From Apostichopus japonicus (Eukaryota; Echinodermata; Holothuroidea; Aspidochirotida; Stichopodidae), in contig NC_092577.1 in the NCBI RefSeq assembly GCF_037975245.1, positions 12,495,013 to 12,559,012 of the forward strand: 64,000 nucleotides of DNA, given 5' to 3'. The notes beneath the pieces were generated by a model. It did not search any database. It had not been told where the DNA came from and saw only the letters and a list, made by a program, of their open reading frames with translations. Shown piece after piece: positions 31,116 to 43,833 of this stretch; within the stretch, counting starts at the first letter, position 1; every line of letters starts with the position of its first letter. The position numbers and the translations under genes are program-made.

Positions 31116-33660
31116 ACAAATGAGCGGAAGTAATATCCATATATCACCCAGGTCCTTGTCTGACATAACCATCACGTCACATTTAAGCAACGTGTCCTAC
31201 CCAATTATTACCCCCTAGCCTAGGCATAGCCTACCGCGACTACCGCGTGCTAGGCCCTGCTCTCTGATCAGGCACTCGATCCCTGGCACTACAACTTTGG
31301 AATACCTCACTTCGTATGCTGTACTACAACATTTATTTTCATCGGAAACTCACCCGGAGAGCCCTGGATTAACTTATATCAAATGTGACTAGCACAAAAC
31401 ACTGCTATAATGTTGCCAAACGGCTAACATCGCAGAACAAACAACTCATAACTCCCAGGATTACGATCAGTTTGATGCATGAGTCGTCGCCCATAAGTCA
31501 AATCACGCTGCAAGGCAGAGTTACGGAGGCCAAATGGGCCATAACTGCAAAGTATTAACGCTGCACGTACTTGAACAGGCTACACAATATTGGTCCCTTT
31601 TAGTTAGACTTGCCCAAGTCTTCATTAATGTTCAAGATATCCAAATATTTGACTGCTTGGAGATGTCCATTATTGTCATAAGATAAACAAGTTATATTCC
31701 GTTCATCCTATACAATGTTAAGGTTAGAATCGATCGCAAAAAATCGCGCATCTTTCATATTTGTTAATCACAGATTAAATTTCGTATCCTTGTTGCGAAT
31801 AGGACATAGATTATTTTCGTTGTTTTGTTTATCTATTCTTCAAATTGTTTCGTTATTTCTTCGGCTGTTGTTCTTTGCTTTTAATACATTTCCCGTCTTT
31901 GGATAAAAGCGGTTTTCCCGTCTTTAATATATGAACCACTTGAAAATAAATGATTTCCGTATCTTTGGCACCAATAATGTCAACAGTTTAGTCCTTCTGA
32001 TAATAAGAGTTTGATAACAGTAAAAACTGTCCGTGGAGTTATGAACAATTGCAGATATTTTCTATCTGGCAACAGAATAGAACAAATACTTATGATAATA
32101 AGGTGGCATACTCCTATTAGAGTCTATATCAATCCGCCCGGATGTTCTTCTTCAGGAAAAGTGCTAAAAGGCAGTAGGAGAACATCTTTTTTTAAATGTT
32201 ATCAATTATGGTCTGGTTTTTGTGGCTTGCATGTCGAAAATCATGATTGAAAGTACATGTGGTGCAAAATTTGGTAAAATTGAGGCAATTTTAGACCCCT
32301 TTAAGCCTCCCACGAGAAGCGTACGAAACTTGTTTACTACTGAGTGAAGATGATTGTTTAAAAGTGACGAAAACTTCAAGCTCTGATAGAAAAAAATTCT
32401 GCATGGTCATGATACCGAAAATTGACGGTGCCATGAAAGGCCAACATGTCAGCTATCCACTGATGGGTAGCGTTTAGCTAGTGAGAACTGCTATCTAGAC
32501 TTAGAGACCACATTACTTTTGTGAATTAGTGTGTTAGTCAATGGGGCTTTTAAAAGGTGTATGTTACCTTAAGTGTCACACATGGAAACAGCTATACAAT
32601 TTAAAAAAAAACATAATAACATGCAAGAAATTAAAGTGAAGGATATAAGAAATAGCCATTAGTCTTTCCTAATGCAACGTTACGATGTTGTGTATAGCGA
32701 TGTGTCATATAACAAAGGAATACCGGTACGTCATAAATAATTGTCATAATTATACTGGGCCAGATGTGAGACACAAAATATGATTGAGATAATAAATATG
32801 TATCAGAGCAAAGGAAATCGATATAATTATGCAAAATTAAATCGGTATTCGTCCATTTAATTGGCGTCTACCAATGTCAAGCCCAGTTTAAATCGACATA
32901 TACCAATATCATTAGATAGGCCTATACAATGTACATCGGTATGTGTCAATGTTCATTCCGTTTATATACCAGTTAATTCGACGTTATCATCGAATTACCT
33001 CATAAACATATTTGGTTACGATTTTGAGACAGTATTGCAGGTACACCATTATCTAACAAATTCCTTTTAACATATTATACAAGCACGACAACTTGAAACA
33101 TCAGGTCCATATAAAAAGGGGGATCATTTGACTATGTGAGATAAACCAAATTAACTTGATTAATCTTAATTCATCAATTTCATCATAAAATCCTTTGAAA
33201 GGCTATAGAGCCATGAACTAACAGTAGGCCTATGCTTTCTTTAGTTCACCTTTTTGGAGTCTTCAGGTTTATAACGAAAATACCTGCTCTTGGGAACAGA
33301 TAAGTCTTTTCTTACTTTTCAAGGAAAATGTTGACCTAAAGACCTGTTGTGAGTGCTTCCACGCAAGATATTGAAAGAGAGATCTGATCTTCAGCTCGGG
33401 ATCAACTTTCTAGAATGAAAGCATTCGCACTCTGCAGGATCTGACCCCGAGACCTCAATCACCCTTTCGTATGAGATCAAATCCAGAGCTCGAGTTCAAA
33501 ATAACGAGTGTGAAAGCTCGGTGGGTTCACGGTGACCAGAAAATGACATGTTACATTTTCTAGCCGGGCGACGCTTGTATATCTTAATCCCTTTCTATTT
33601 ACTTGATCTTATTGCAATAGCTTGTATCTGACTGCTCTATGCGTATAACTTTCTGTTTTT
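31116..33660. other. Intergenic, no gene recognised
   Basis: Short frames only. A stretch at about 33370-33480 has a GGTCTCGGGGTCAGATCC-like B box on the minus strand and may be a SINE relic, but has no clear ends. Confidence 0.6.
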
Positions 33661-33668
33661 TGATCCCA

Positions 33669-35957
33669 TAGGGAGGATCCATTACAAACGGATCCATTTC
33701 AAACGGATTCATTATAAACGGATCCATTACCAACGGATCCATTATAAACGGATCCGTTAAAAACGGATCCATTGTAAACGGATACATTACAAACGGATCC
33801 ATAATAAACGGATCCATTATAAACGGATCCCCTACAAACGTATCCATTACAAACGGATACATTATAAACGTATCCATTACAAACGGATACATTATAAACG
33901 GATCCATTACAAACGGATCCATTACAAACGGATTCATAATAACGGATCCATTATAAACGGATCCATTAAAAACGGATCCATTACAAACGGATCCATTATA
34001 AACGGATCCATTATAAACGGATCCATTATAAACAGATCCATTAAAAGGATTCATTACAAACAGATCCATTACAAACGGATCCATTATAAAGGGATACATT
34101 GCAAACAGATCCATTATAAACGGATCCATTATAAACGGATACATTATAATCGAATACATTACAAACAGATTCATTGTAACGGATCCATTACAAACGGATC
34201 CATTATAAACGGATGCATTATAAACAGATCCATTATAAACGGATCCATTATAAACGGATCCATTACAAACAGATCCATTACAAACGGATCCATTAAAAAG
34301 GGATACATTGCAAACGGATCCATTATAAACGGATCTATTATAAACGGATCCATTATAAACGGATCCCCTACAAACGTATCCATTACAAACGGATACATTA
34401 TAAACGTATCCATTACAAACGGATACATTATAAACGGATCCATTACAAACGGATCCATTACAAACGGATTCATAATAACGGATCCATTATAAACGGATCC
34501 AATATAGACGGGTCCATTATAAACGGATCCATTATAAACGGATCCCCTACAAACGTATCCATTACAAACGGATACATTATAAACGTATCCATTACAAACG
34601 GATACATTATAAACGGATTCATAATAACGGATCCATTATAAACGGATCCATTATAAACGGATCCATTACAAACAGATCCATTATAAACGGATCCATTATA
34701 AACGGATCCATTATAAACAGATCCATTAAACGGATCCATTACAAACAGATCCATTACAAACGGATCCATTATAAAGGGATACATTGCAAACAGATCCATT
34801 ATAAACGGATCCATTATAAACGGATACATTATAATCAAATACATTACAAACAGATCCATTGTAACGGATCCATTACAAACGGATCCATTATAAACGGATG
34901 CATTATAAACAGATCCATTATAAACGGATCCATTATACACGGATCCATTACAAACAGATCCATTACAAACGGATCCATTAAAAAGGGATACATTGCAAAC
35001 GGATCCATTATAAACGGATCTATTATAAACGGATCCATTATAAACGGATCCCCTACAAACGTATCCATTACAAACGGATACATTATAAACGTATCCATTA
35101 CAAACGGATACATTATAAACGGATCCATTACAAACGGATCCATTACAAACGGATTCATAATAACGGATCCATTATAAACGGATCCAATATAGACGGGTCC
35201 ATTATAAACGGATCCATTATAAACGGATCCCCTACAAACGTATCCATTACAAACGGATACATTATAAACGTATCCATTACAAACGGATACATTATAAACG
35301 GATTCATAATAACGGATCCATTATAAACGGATCCATTACAAACAGATCCATTATAAACGGATCCATTATAAACGGATCCATTATAAACAGATCCATTAAA
35401 CGGATCCATTACAAACAGATCCATTACAAACGGATCCATTATAAAGGGATACATTGCAAACAGATCCATTATAAACGGATCCATTATAAACGGATACATT
35501 ATAATCAAATACATTACAAACAGATCCATTGTAACGGATCCATTACAAACGGATCCATTATAAACGGATGCATTATAAACAGATCCATTATAAACGGATC
35601 CATTATACACGGATCCATTACAAACAGATCCATTACAAACGGATCCATTAAAAAGGGATACATTGCAAACGGATCCATTATAAACGGATCTATTATAAAC
35701 GGATACATTATAAACGGACCCACTACAAACGTATCCATCACAAACGAATCCATTATAATCGATTACATTGCAAACGGATCCATTATAAACGGATCCATAC
35801 AAACGGATCCGTACAAACGGATCCACTATTAACGTATCCATTATAAACGGATCCATTTCAAACGGATCTATTATAACGGATCCACTCCAAACATATCCAT
35901 TGCAAACGGATCCATTACAAACGGATCCATAATAAACGGATCCATTATAAACATAAA
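33669..35957 (+). repeat. 15-bp BamHI-type satellite with ~685-bp higher-order repeat
   Basis: About 150 units of GGATCCATTATAAAC or GGATCCATTACAAAC with point variants and occasional one-base-shorter units. The marker GGATCCAATATAGACGGGTC recurs at 34495 and 35180, giving a higher-order unit of about 685 bp. The period of five codons opens long minus-strand frames (MDPFI and NGSVY repeats), which are not genes. Confidence 0.97.
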
Positions 35958-37450
35958 TTAAAGAAAAGTGGAGTGAAGTATTTGTGGATTTGAAAACACA
36001 AGATTAAAGATAGGAGGATCATAAATAAAGACACTGTTTGAAATCCCCAATATACCATCACATGCACAGTATGTTAGTCAGTAAAATCCCATGCAAACAC
36101 ATTAAAATTATATTACAGTTTATATGCTTAATTAACAATTAATTAACCTTATTCGATATATAGTGATTTGCAGTTATGTAACTGATTTAGATACAAGCAA
36201 AATTATACGCAATGTAACGATACTCGATAGTGTGAACTTTTACTAACAATAGGATTTGAAACTGTTCGGCGACTGAATCTGAGAAGAAATATTTTCAATA
36301 TACAACTTTCTAGGTAAAACATTTTCAAGTTTGCAAGGTTCGTTTCATTATTATTATTTTTTTCTTAAAATTTCCACAATCCGCGTCTAGAAGTCTGTCT
36401 GCCCCTCAAAAGCCCTACCCCTAAACTTATTCCTCCCCAACTGGCTACCCCCCAACTTCTCTGTCGTGAGGTAGTGCTATCTATGTAGGGGGGGATGGGT
36501 TAACAATAGAGCGACAAGTTCTGGTCGTAGAAAAATAGATAATTCACATGTTACACAGTCGACATGCAGAGATGGAATAATAATTTCTCTGACGTCACAG
36601 CAATATGTCGGTGCATGACTGTAAATGGCAAGACATGAAAATGGCAAGACATGAAAAATGGCAGTTCAGTGCATATATATTACTCCTCTTCACAGGAAAA
36701 TAGCTGGTTTCTAAATCTTAATATATCTCGTCCAAATACGTTACAATAATCACAAGCGGATATATCTTTTCAAACTTGACTTTCATAGAATTTTCAGTAA
36801 ATATAAAATAATATATTGAAATGGACAAGGGTGGGGTGGTGGTGGAGGGGGGGGGGGTTGGGGTGAATGTTAATTTTATTACTTAAAAATATACAACCGA
36901 GTGCCGATTGTAATTTGTTCATTTGTTAACCCACAGCACATTCAATCGCCACTCTCAAAGGCTAAAAACCCAGAAGAAGAAAAAAGATCTGATTGTTTAC
37001 ATTCTGGTTAGAATGCCTACATTTGTTTGATGTTGTTTTCTTCTTCTTTTGATTTTTAATTGTCAAATCATTCAATACTTTTCCGAACGACTCTTGCTCA
37101 ATTTTTGAGACCTCTAAACGTAGTCGCGTATACGGTAACAGGTAGAAGGAAATTTTAGAAGACTTTATATATCACACCATATGCATTAGTATACCAGCTA
37201 TATGAATGACCTGTATCAGCATTACCTCTGTCAAATAATGAAGATTACATTATTTTTTCCCCTTCCCAGTTCTCCCAGCGTCTAAAAATGAACGTATAAA
37301 ACACATCAGATAATACTGGCTTACCCACCTAAAGAGAAAACTTGGCGGAGCATTAAAAAACAGGCAACATTTTTACCATTGTGCGAAAATCACAAAATGG
37401 CCGAAACCCTCAAACCAATGTGAGATATCAGAATCTGTAAGACTACAGCG
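35958..37450. other. Intergenic, nothing recognised
   Basis: AT-rich, with G-runs near 36485 and 36848. Confidence 0.7.
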
Positions 37451-37909
37451 CTTTATATTAGTGTTCAGCGCCAAAGGTCACACGCATGATCAAAGGGGAT
37501 CAAGGGTCAAACTTGGCCAAATCAAAGCCAAAAAACGTTACTCAAAACTGATCGTTAGCCATACGACCGATGGATGTCAAACTGGGTGGGTATATGCCTG
37601 TGCATATATAGGTTGTTGTGCCTACGTGATCAATTACAAAGGTCAAAGATCAGAGATCAAAGGTCAAATAATTACCTATAAACAACATTTTGACTATATT
37701 ACGTTTACTAACATATCAATATGGCCCCAAGCCTTCAAACACAAAACTGGCCTAATTTGTGCGATAGAAGCGTTTCGCAAACTATTCATTGAACATTAGG
37801 CCGATGGATTGAAACTTGCTTTGTATGTGCCTCGGTATGGGCTGCCGTGCCTGTGTGACGAATAAAGTCATAGGATCAAAGGTCCAATAACAGAAAACAG
37901 TATTTGGCC

Positions 37910-37952
<43 letters not shown>

Positions 37953-38410
37953 AAATAACAATAGAGCTGAACCATGAAACAAAAGACTAATAACCTACAT
38001 TGTATTAATTACTGATGTAAAATTGCATATTTCACATGATCAAATGAGGTTCAAAGGTCAAAATTGGTAAACTTGTGCACATACCAAATGACCTCAAATG
38101 TAATATTACATTATTCAACTTTCAAGTCAATCTTCGGTAGCTGAAGTTGATTGATTAACATTGCTATATAGAAAATATGAGTTTATAAAAACAAAAACTG
38201 TTCTTTGAATATTACGTAAATTACAAACACCGAAATAGCTGAAAGTGTTGTACCCATGAGAAAGCAATGAATTCATTGTTTGAATGAATGCTTAGCATGT
38301 TTATTTACATAAAATGTCAAAGGTCAAAAGGTCTTTAAAATTCAAGTCTCTCGTACTACAAACTTGGTGAGTCATACCGATGACATCATAGTGGTCATAT
38401 ACCCAAAGTT
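37450..38410 (+). repeat. Diverged tract rich in AAAGGTCA motifs
   Basis: CAAAGGTCA or close variants recur at about 37472, 37500, 37638, 37657, 37878, 38051 and 38319, interspersed with AT-rich sequence and a (TA)n run at 37916-37950. AGGTCA-A-AGATCA at 37640-37652 forms a DR1-like element. Probably an old repeat family. Confidence 0.55.
37916..37950 (+). repeat. (TA)n microsatellite
   Basis: About 17 TA units. Confidence 0.95.
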
Positions 38411-39079
38411 TGGGATGAGATCTGTAACTTAATGAATTGCCCATTTGTTTCCTATTTACTTTGTGGGAGGGATATCGAATACTCTAAACATGGTATATCT
38501 GATAACGCTGTTATCTTAATTACCTTCACGGTGAAGAATTTTGTTGTTTTTTCTATGCATCAGCTATATCGGATTCTATATTCAGATGTTATATACTGTA
38601 ATAATTATATATCAGAAACTAAATTGTGAATTATTAAAATATTATTTTTATCAGAACAAAATAATTTCTATGCACCATGTATAATACAATCTATATTTTA
38701 TACTTTATACATGTTTATGTTTATATAGTAGATATCAGAAACTAATTGGTGAATTATTAAAATGATGAGTGTATGGTTATTAACTATAAAATAATGGGGT
38801 AGTAAGTAAACTTAAAAATACCGAAACCAATTTTATTATTTAAAAGTAACAATATCAGTCATAAAGACAAGTGCTCTTCAAGCTAATGTAGTGCCCACCA
38901 TTTTATGTTTGGTCTTATATATATATATATACCATGATGTAAGGCTTATCACAGACACGTCATAAAACAAAAAAATAACTGCATTGTTTACAAGCATTCA
39001 GTTTGATGGCTTAATAGGAACATGTGGAAAAAATGGCGACTCAAAAGCGCAACATTTTGACTTTTAAAGTCATCATCAC

Positions 39080-39655
39080 TACAAACCTTGTAGAAATCAG
39101 TACTAGTGAAAGCATGAATATTGAGGACAAACCTTGTAGAATTCCTTTGATATGAGTACTAGTGAAAGCATGAATATTGAGGACAAACCTTGTAGTATTC
39201 CCTTGATATGAGTACTAGTGAAAGCATGAATATTGAGGACAAACCTTGTAGAATTCCCTTTGATATGAGTACTAGTGAAAGCATGAATAATGAGGACAAA
39301 CCTTGTAGAATTCCTTTGATATGAGTACTAGTGAAAGCATGCATATTGAGGACAAACCTTGTAGAAATCCCTTCATATGAGTACTAGTGAAAGCATAAAT
39401 ATTGAGGACAAACCTTGTAGAATTCCTTTCATATGAGTACTAGTGAAAGTATGAATATTGAGGACAAACCTTATAGAAATCCCTTCATATGAGTACTAGT
39501 GAAGCATGAATAATGAGGACAAACCTTGTAGAATTCCCTTCATATGAGTACTAGTGAAAGCATGAATATTGAGGACAAACCTTGTAGAATTCCCTTAATA
39601 TGAGCATATTGTAGTGAAAGCATGCATATTGAGGACAAACCTTGTAGAACTAAAC
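39080..39655 (+). repeat. ~55-bp minisatellite, about ten copies
   Basis: Units are built from AAACCTTGTAGAATTCC, TATGAGTACTAGTGAAAGC and ATGAATATTGAGGAC, with small variants. Confidence 0.95.
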
Positions 39656-40894
39656 TACTTATAATTAGATCCGTTCAAATGTGTCTGTGGGTGATGTTGT
39701 TGGAAGGGGCGGAGTGGGGGGGGGGGTTATCGCGGCAGGGGGAAGCAGCAAGCACATCAGAAATACAAATGAGAAGACAAACGAACGAAAACACTAGCAA
39801 ACGAACTACGATATGCCATAAAGAGTGCTCTAGAATTAGCATAGTTACCAAAGAAGCTTTCATAATATTGTGTATTCATCATTTGAGAAGTTGAACTTGT
39901 GATAGTTACGGACTGTTGATGTAACGTTAACGCCGTGGACTAATTTCAATAAATTCGTAATTCGTATCAATCATAAGTATTAATATAGCACGTGCACTAC
40001 AATAATAAGTGCCTTGTCCAAATGACACCAATCCAATAAGTTGGCCTTCCCTACACTGCTCCACATGGCTCCGTTATTTAGCAATGATCCATATCTTTGC
40101 TATAACAAGACGTTGCAATTATAAACAATGTTCATTGCAGACTTTATACGCCCTGAACTATAAACCAAATGATTGAATTTAACACTGTAAAACGTACAGT
40201 CCTGAAAATGTTTGCTGAAATTTGAACATAAATGGTAATTACGTTTTTAAAAGTCCACATTTTCCTTACAGAGTACAATAATCCAATCATTAATATTGGT
40301 CTTTCCCCAAACAGCTACAACTTTTTTTTTTTATCCCATTTTGGAAGCAACTACATATTTAATATCCTATCACACACAAGGCTGCAGACTTAGTCAAGCC
40401 TGATAATGACATCACATACGATTAATTTTGTTGAGTTCCTCTTTGCTTTTTATTTATTACATTGTTTATGTCATGTAATAAAGATGGCTTTTGCAAATAC
40501 TGAAACTCAAATAATGAACCTGTTATCATGACCTATAGTAATTAATATGGTTTCACTGTCAATCCTGCTAACAATCTACTTTGAAGATGTGAGAGGAGAC
40601 AAAAAAAAGAGTTTCAGATCCCAGTGACACTATGACATCACAGACTTAGGAAATAACAGCTCCAAGACATTTGCAAACTAGGATATCTGCCAGACAGAAC
40701 AGGAATCTTCTTAGCTGTTTGGTGGGGGAGAGGGTCGGGGTGGAATGGGGGGGGGGGTAACCTTCGTAGCAGGTGTGGATATGTACAATATTCTAACGGT
40801 ATTACGGATATATATATATATATATATGTATTTATATAAGTAAGGTAATGTCATTTTACCTCTTTCGTTCGTGCAATTTATCACGACTTAACGA

Positions 40895-40970
<76 letters not shown>

Positions 40971-41182
40971 CAAAAGATAATGGTAGTGTTTATATGTATT
41001 AGAATATTATGAGAATGAAGATAAATTTGTCTTTATCCTATATCTTCACAGGCCCCCTTATTGGCTTTAACGCCGACTTGGTATAGTCCTGTGTTTACCA
41101 CCTGCCCCATAGGATATGATCGAGTGTAATGTGGTATCTATACATAATCAAATGAGCTTTGTTAACATTTTGATCTGAATTC
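39656..41182. other. Intergenic with two (TA)n tracts
   Basis: TA runs at 40808-40827 and 40896-40969 and a G-run near 40747. No gene recognised. Confidence 0.75.
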
Positions 41183-41186
41183 TTAA

Positions 41187-41714
41187 AGCAGCATTTTGCG
41201 TTTGGTCGCCGTTTTCTATTTTTTGACATGTCCATCGAGTTTTTCACATATATCAATCACAAAACAGCAAACTAAGATGTCAGCCAAGTTTTTCCCTGCC
41301 AACATCGTTAATTGGCTAGTAATTAAAGATATTTGCAGAGAATGAGAAAAGTATCCACGACAAAATTCCACATTTAAAATTGATCGCATACAGTACCCCA
41401 AACCCACTAGTTTGAATTCAACCAATCAGAGATGCAGGTTTAGTTATGAGCCGTTGCTAAAAATAGATTCAAGACTTTGCGTTGGCACAACCAGGGAGTT
41501 GTTATGGAACTCCCTGGTACAACTGTCATATAGACTGTACACAAATCAAGCTTGGTGTTGGATTACGTATTATAAACAAAGTTGAAAATTTTTCGACCTT
41601 TATGCCACTATTTGAAGTAAGATTTAAATAGATAAGCTAGTTATGTTTGTCGTTATGGCATAGTAGATTCAGTGAGGTTGAGAAATATCATAGAAACGGA
41701 CGCAAAATGCTTCT
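41187..41714 (+). mobile_element. TTAA-flanked MITE, family 2, second copy
   Basis: The 528-bp element lies between TTAA at 41183-41186 and 41715-41718. Ends are AGCAGCATTTTGCGTTTGGT and, inverted, AGAAGCATTTTGCGTCCG. Homologous along its body to 11774-12404, including ATCAGAGATGCAGGTTTAGT. Confidence 0.85.
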
Positions 41715-41838
41715 TTAAATGCTTAATCGTTCCATTCCCGGTTGGTTGATGATGGCGGTATTTAAATACTACAATCGTTAGAAATGTTGCACATGTGTAC
41801 AGTAATGTTACCAGTGCAATCGGCATTGAAAAGCTTGT

Positions 41839-42929
41839 CAGTGGCGGCGGAACCGGGGGGGCTTGGGGGGGGCTCAGCCCCCCAATGAAAAAGTTGAGGG
41901 GGCAAATGCATGATAAGCCCCCCCAATATTTACCAAGGCACCGAAACGTGCATCTGCCCATTTTTCAATGCATACTTGTCGATCTGTCCGATGCACACGT
42001 ATACTATATAGGTGTAATAATTTTAGTAATTGCTGGGGGACCCTCGGCCCGTCCCCTAGCTATAGACCACATTGTCACCCCAACCGCGTCTTCACGCCCC
42101 GTGAAAAGTGGAAGCAGTGAGTGTGAGTACCGGTAAGCGTAACACAACTTCGTCTTAGGCCAATGACTTGCCTCATTTCAGCCAGTTCTCCAACATCCCC
42201 TTACTTAGTGGCGGAGCGTCCATATATACAGTCAGGGGGCGGATGCCCCCCCCCCCCCCTGACGGACTCAAATGGACTGCTGGCGCCCTTTTCAGCTTTT
42301 CAATACTTTTTACTTATTCGCGATTATTGACTATTTTATTGCGCTCTCATATACCTATTGACATTTGTCATATTCTGTTGGTGTAATTTTCCGACAAAAT
42401 GGCGACGACACCTATTTATTCTCCGTTTATCTGCAAATTAGCAAGGCCCGGAAAGGGTCATTTCCTGCAATCTAGGGAGCATTTTTACTCAAAAATTTTC
42501 TGTAAGCTGCGCGCCAACCTGTGGTGGCGCTCCGCTTAGATAGTGTCGAAAGCGCCCCTATAGACCATTCTTGCCCCCCCCACCTGACCAATACCCCTAG
42601 CTCCGCCACTGCCCTTACTACACTCAAAAACGCCTTTGCGAGTACACTACGAGTAATAGCAACTCTTTTAAAACACCATCGAATTTACAAATTACAATGT
42701 TTTTACAGACTTTAACGTGCAATCTGAGAAATTGCAGGCTTGAGACCCATATTTTAGGGCTAGGTATTCGCAGCATAAAACACTCGGGAAGTGCCGTTTC
42801 CGGCCATCTGGGGGTTTGACAAAAAACCAAAATTTTCTTGTACGCTCCGCGCCAACCGATGGTGGCGCTCCGCTTAGATAGTCTCCACACATTAGCCCCC
42901 CCAATGATTTTTCCGTTCCGCCGCGCCAG
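41839..42929 (+). mobile_element. hAT-type MITE with perfect 8-bp TSD (AAGCTTGT), hosting a nested MITE
   Basis: Inverted ends are CAGTGGCGGCGGAACCGG and, from the right, CTGGCGCGGCGGAACGG. AAGCTTGT lies at 41831-41838 and 42930-42937. About 685 bp once the nested insertion is removed. Confidence 0.9.
42206..42611 (+). mobile_element. Nested hAT-type MITE with perfect 8-bp TSD (CCCTTACT)
   Basis: The 406-bp element has ends TAGTGGCGGAGC and, inverted, CAGTGGCGGAGC. CCCTTACT lies at 42198-42205 and 42612-42619. Inserted in the element at 41839-42929, so it is younger. Confidence 0.93.
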
Positions 42930-42937
42930 AAGCTTGT

Positions 42938-43602
42938 ACGTGACTCGGACTTGTCTTGAACTTGGCCCACATAAGATTCGAACTTCCGAATTAAGACTGT
43001 AGCGAGAATCGGACGTGAACTCGCATCAATTATATACATCAATTATATATGTATGCTGGAAAGTTGCTAAGTATTAGACCCACGCGACAGGTATCACGTG
43101 ATTTCTATATGTACGTTGTCAAAATAATTTTTGTTGATGAAATATCGACCGACAAATATAGGCTCATGGACTATTCAAGTGGTTTTTTTTTTATTCTTAT
43201 TGACAATGCATGCATTTGATGTCATCTACTGTCTTATGCGTTCATTAGTGCATTAAGGTTGTTGTATTTCATATAGATAAATTAATTAATATCATAGGTT
43301 ATCATCAATGTCTGTATGGATATTGTTATGAACAGCGTCATTACAAGGCATGTGTGTGTGTGTTAGCAAGGACAAATTGATTTTCAATGCAAATTTCTCT
43401 CACTGGTCAAAAAAGAATTGACTATTAGCTATTTAACGTCTCTTTCATCCTCGTACTAGGTGAAAGGGATTAGTAGACAGCACATAACAACAAACATTAT
43501 AAAGTATATGATCATTTGATAAGATCTATCTCTGATCAAGTAACTTCATGAAAATCAAGAATTTTATATTTCTGAGGGTGTCATTTCAAACGGGTCTCAC
43601 AG
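42938..43602. other. Nothing recognised upstream of the Cys-rich exons
   Basis: AT-rich. No signal-peptide exon for the following gene could be identified here. Confidence 0.6.
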
Positions 43603-43833
43603 CTGCGCCAGACTGCCCCTTATGTGATCCTGGTTTATACTGTCCTACACCTGGCCTCACAGAGCCCTTTGGTGACTGTTTTTCTGGACATTACTGTGAA
43701 CTTGGTGGAAATGCTCCTATATCCTTCCAACCAGAGCTGGGGATACCTCTGCCCAGTGGGAAGGTACTGCCCAGAGGGTAGGCTACACCTGTACCACTCG
43801 AGTGTCCACCAGGAAGTTATAATCCATATGAAG
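43603..43833 (+). CDS. Cys-rich gene, exon A (frame broken twice)
   Basis: Reads APDCPLCDPGLYCPTPG, then FGDCFSGHYCELGGNAP in one frame. It then switches to SNQSWGYLCPVGRYCPEG, then switches back to ATPVPLECPPGSYNPYE. The breaks are near 43720 and near 43781 (a TAG in the first frame). The exon length (231) is still a multiple of three and the splice sites (acag / gtaacc) look intact. Confidence 0.65.

Noticed and set aside
33599-35856. Long minus-strand frames of MDPFI/NGSVY repeats, resembling a repetitive secreted protein
   Set aside because: Arise from a 15-bp satellite; units with 14 bases break the frame repeatedly and no start, signal peptide or splice context exists.
33669-35957. CRISPR-like array
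   Set aside because: No unique spacers; the repeat is head-to-tail in an animal genome.
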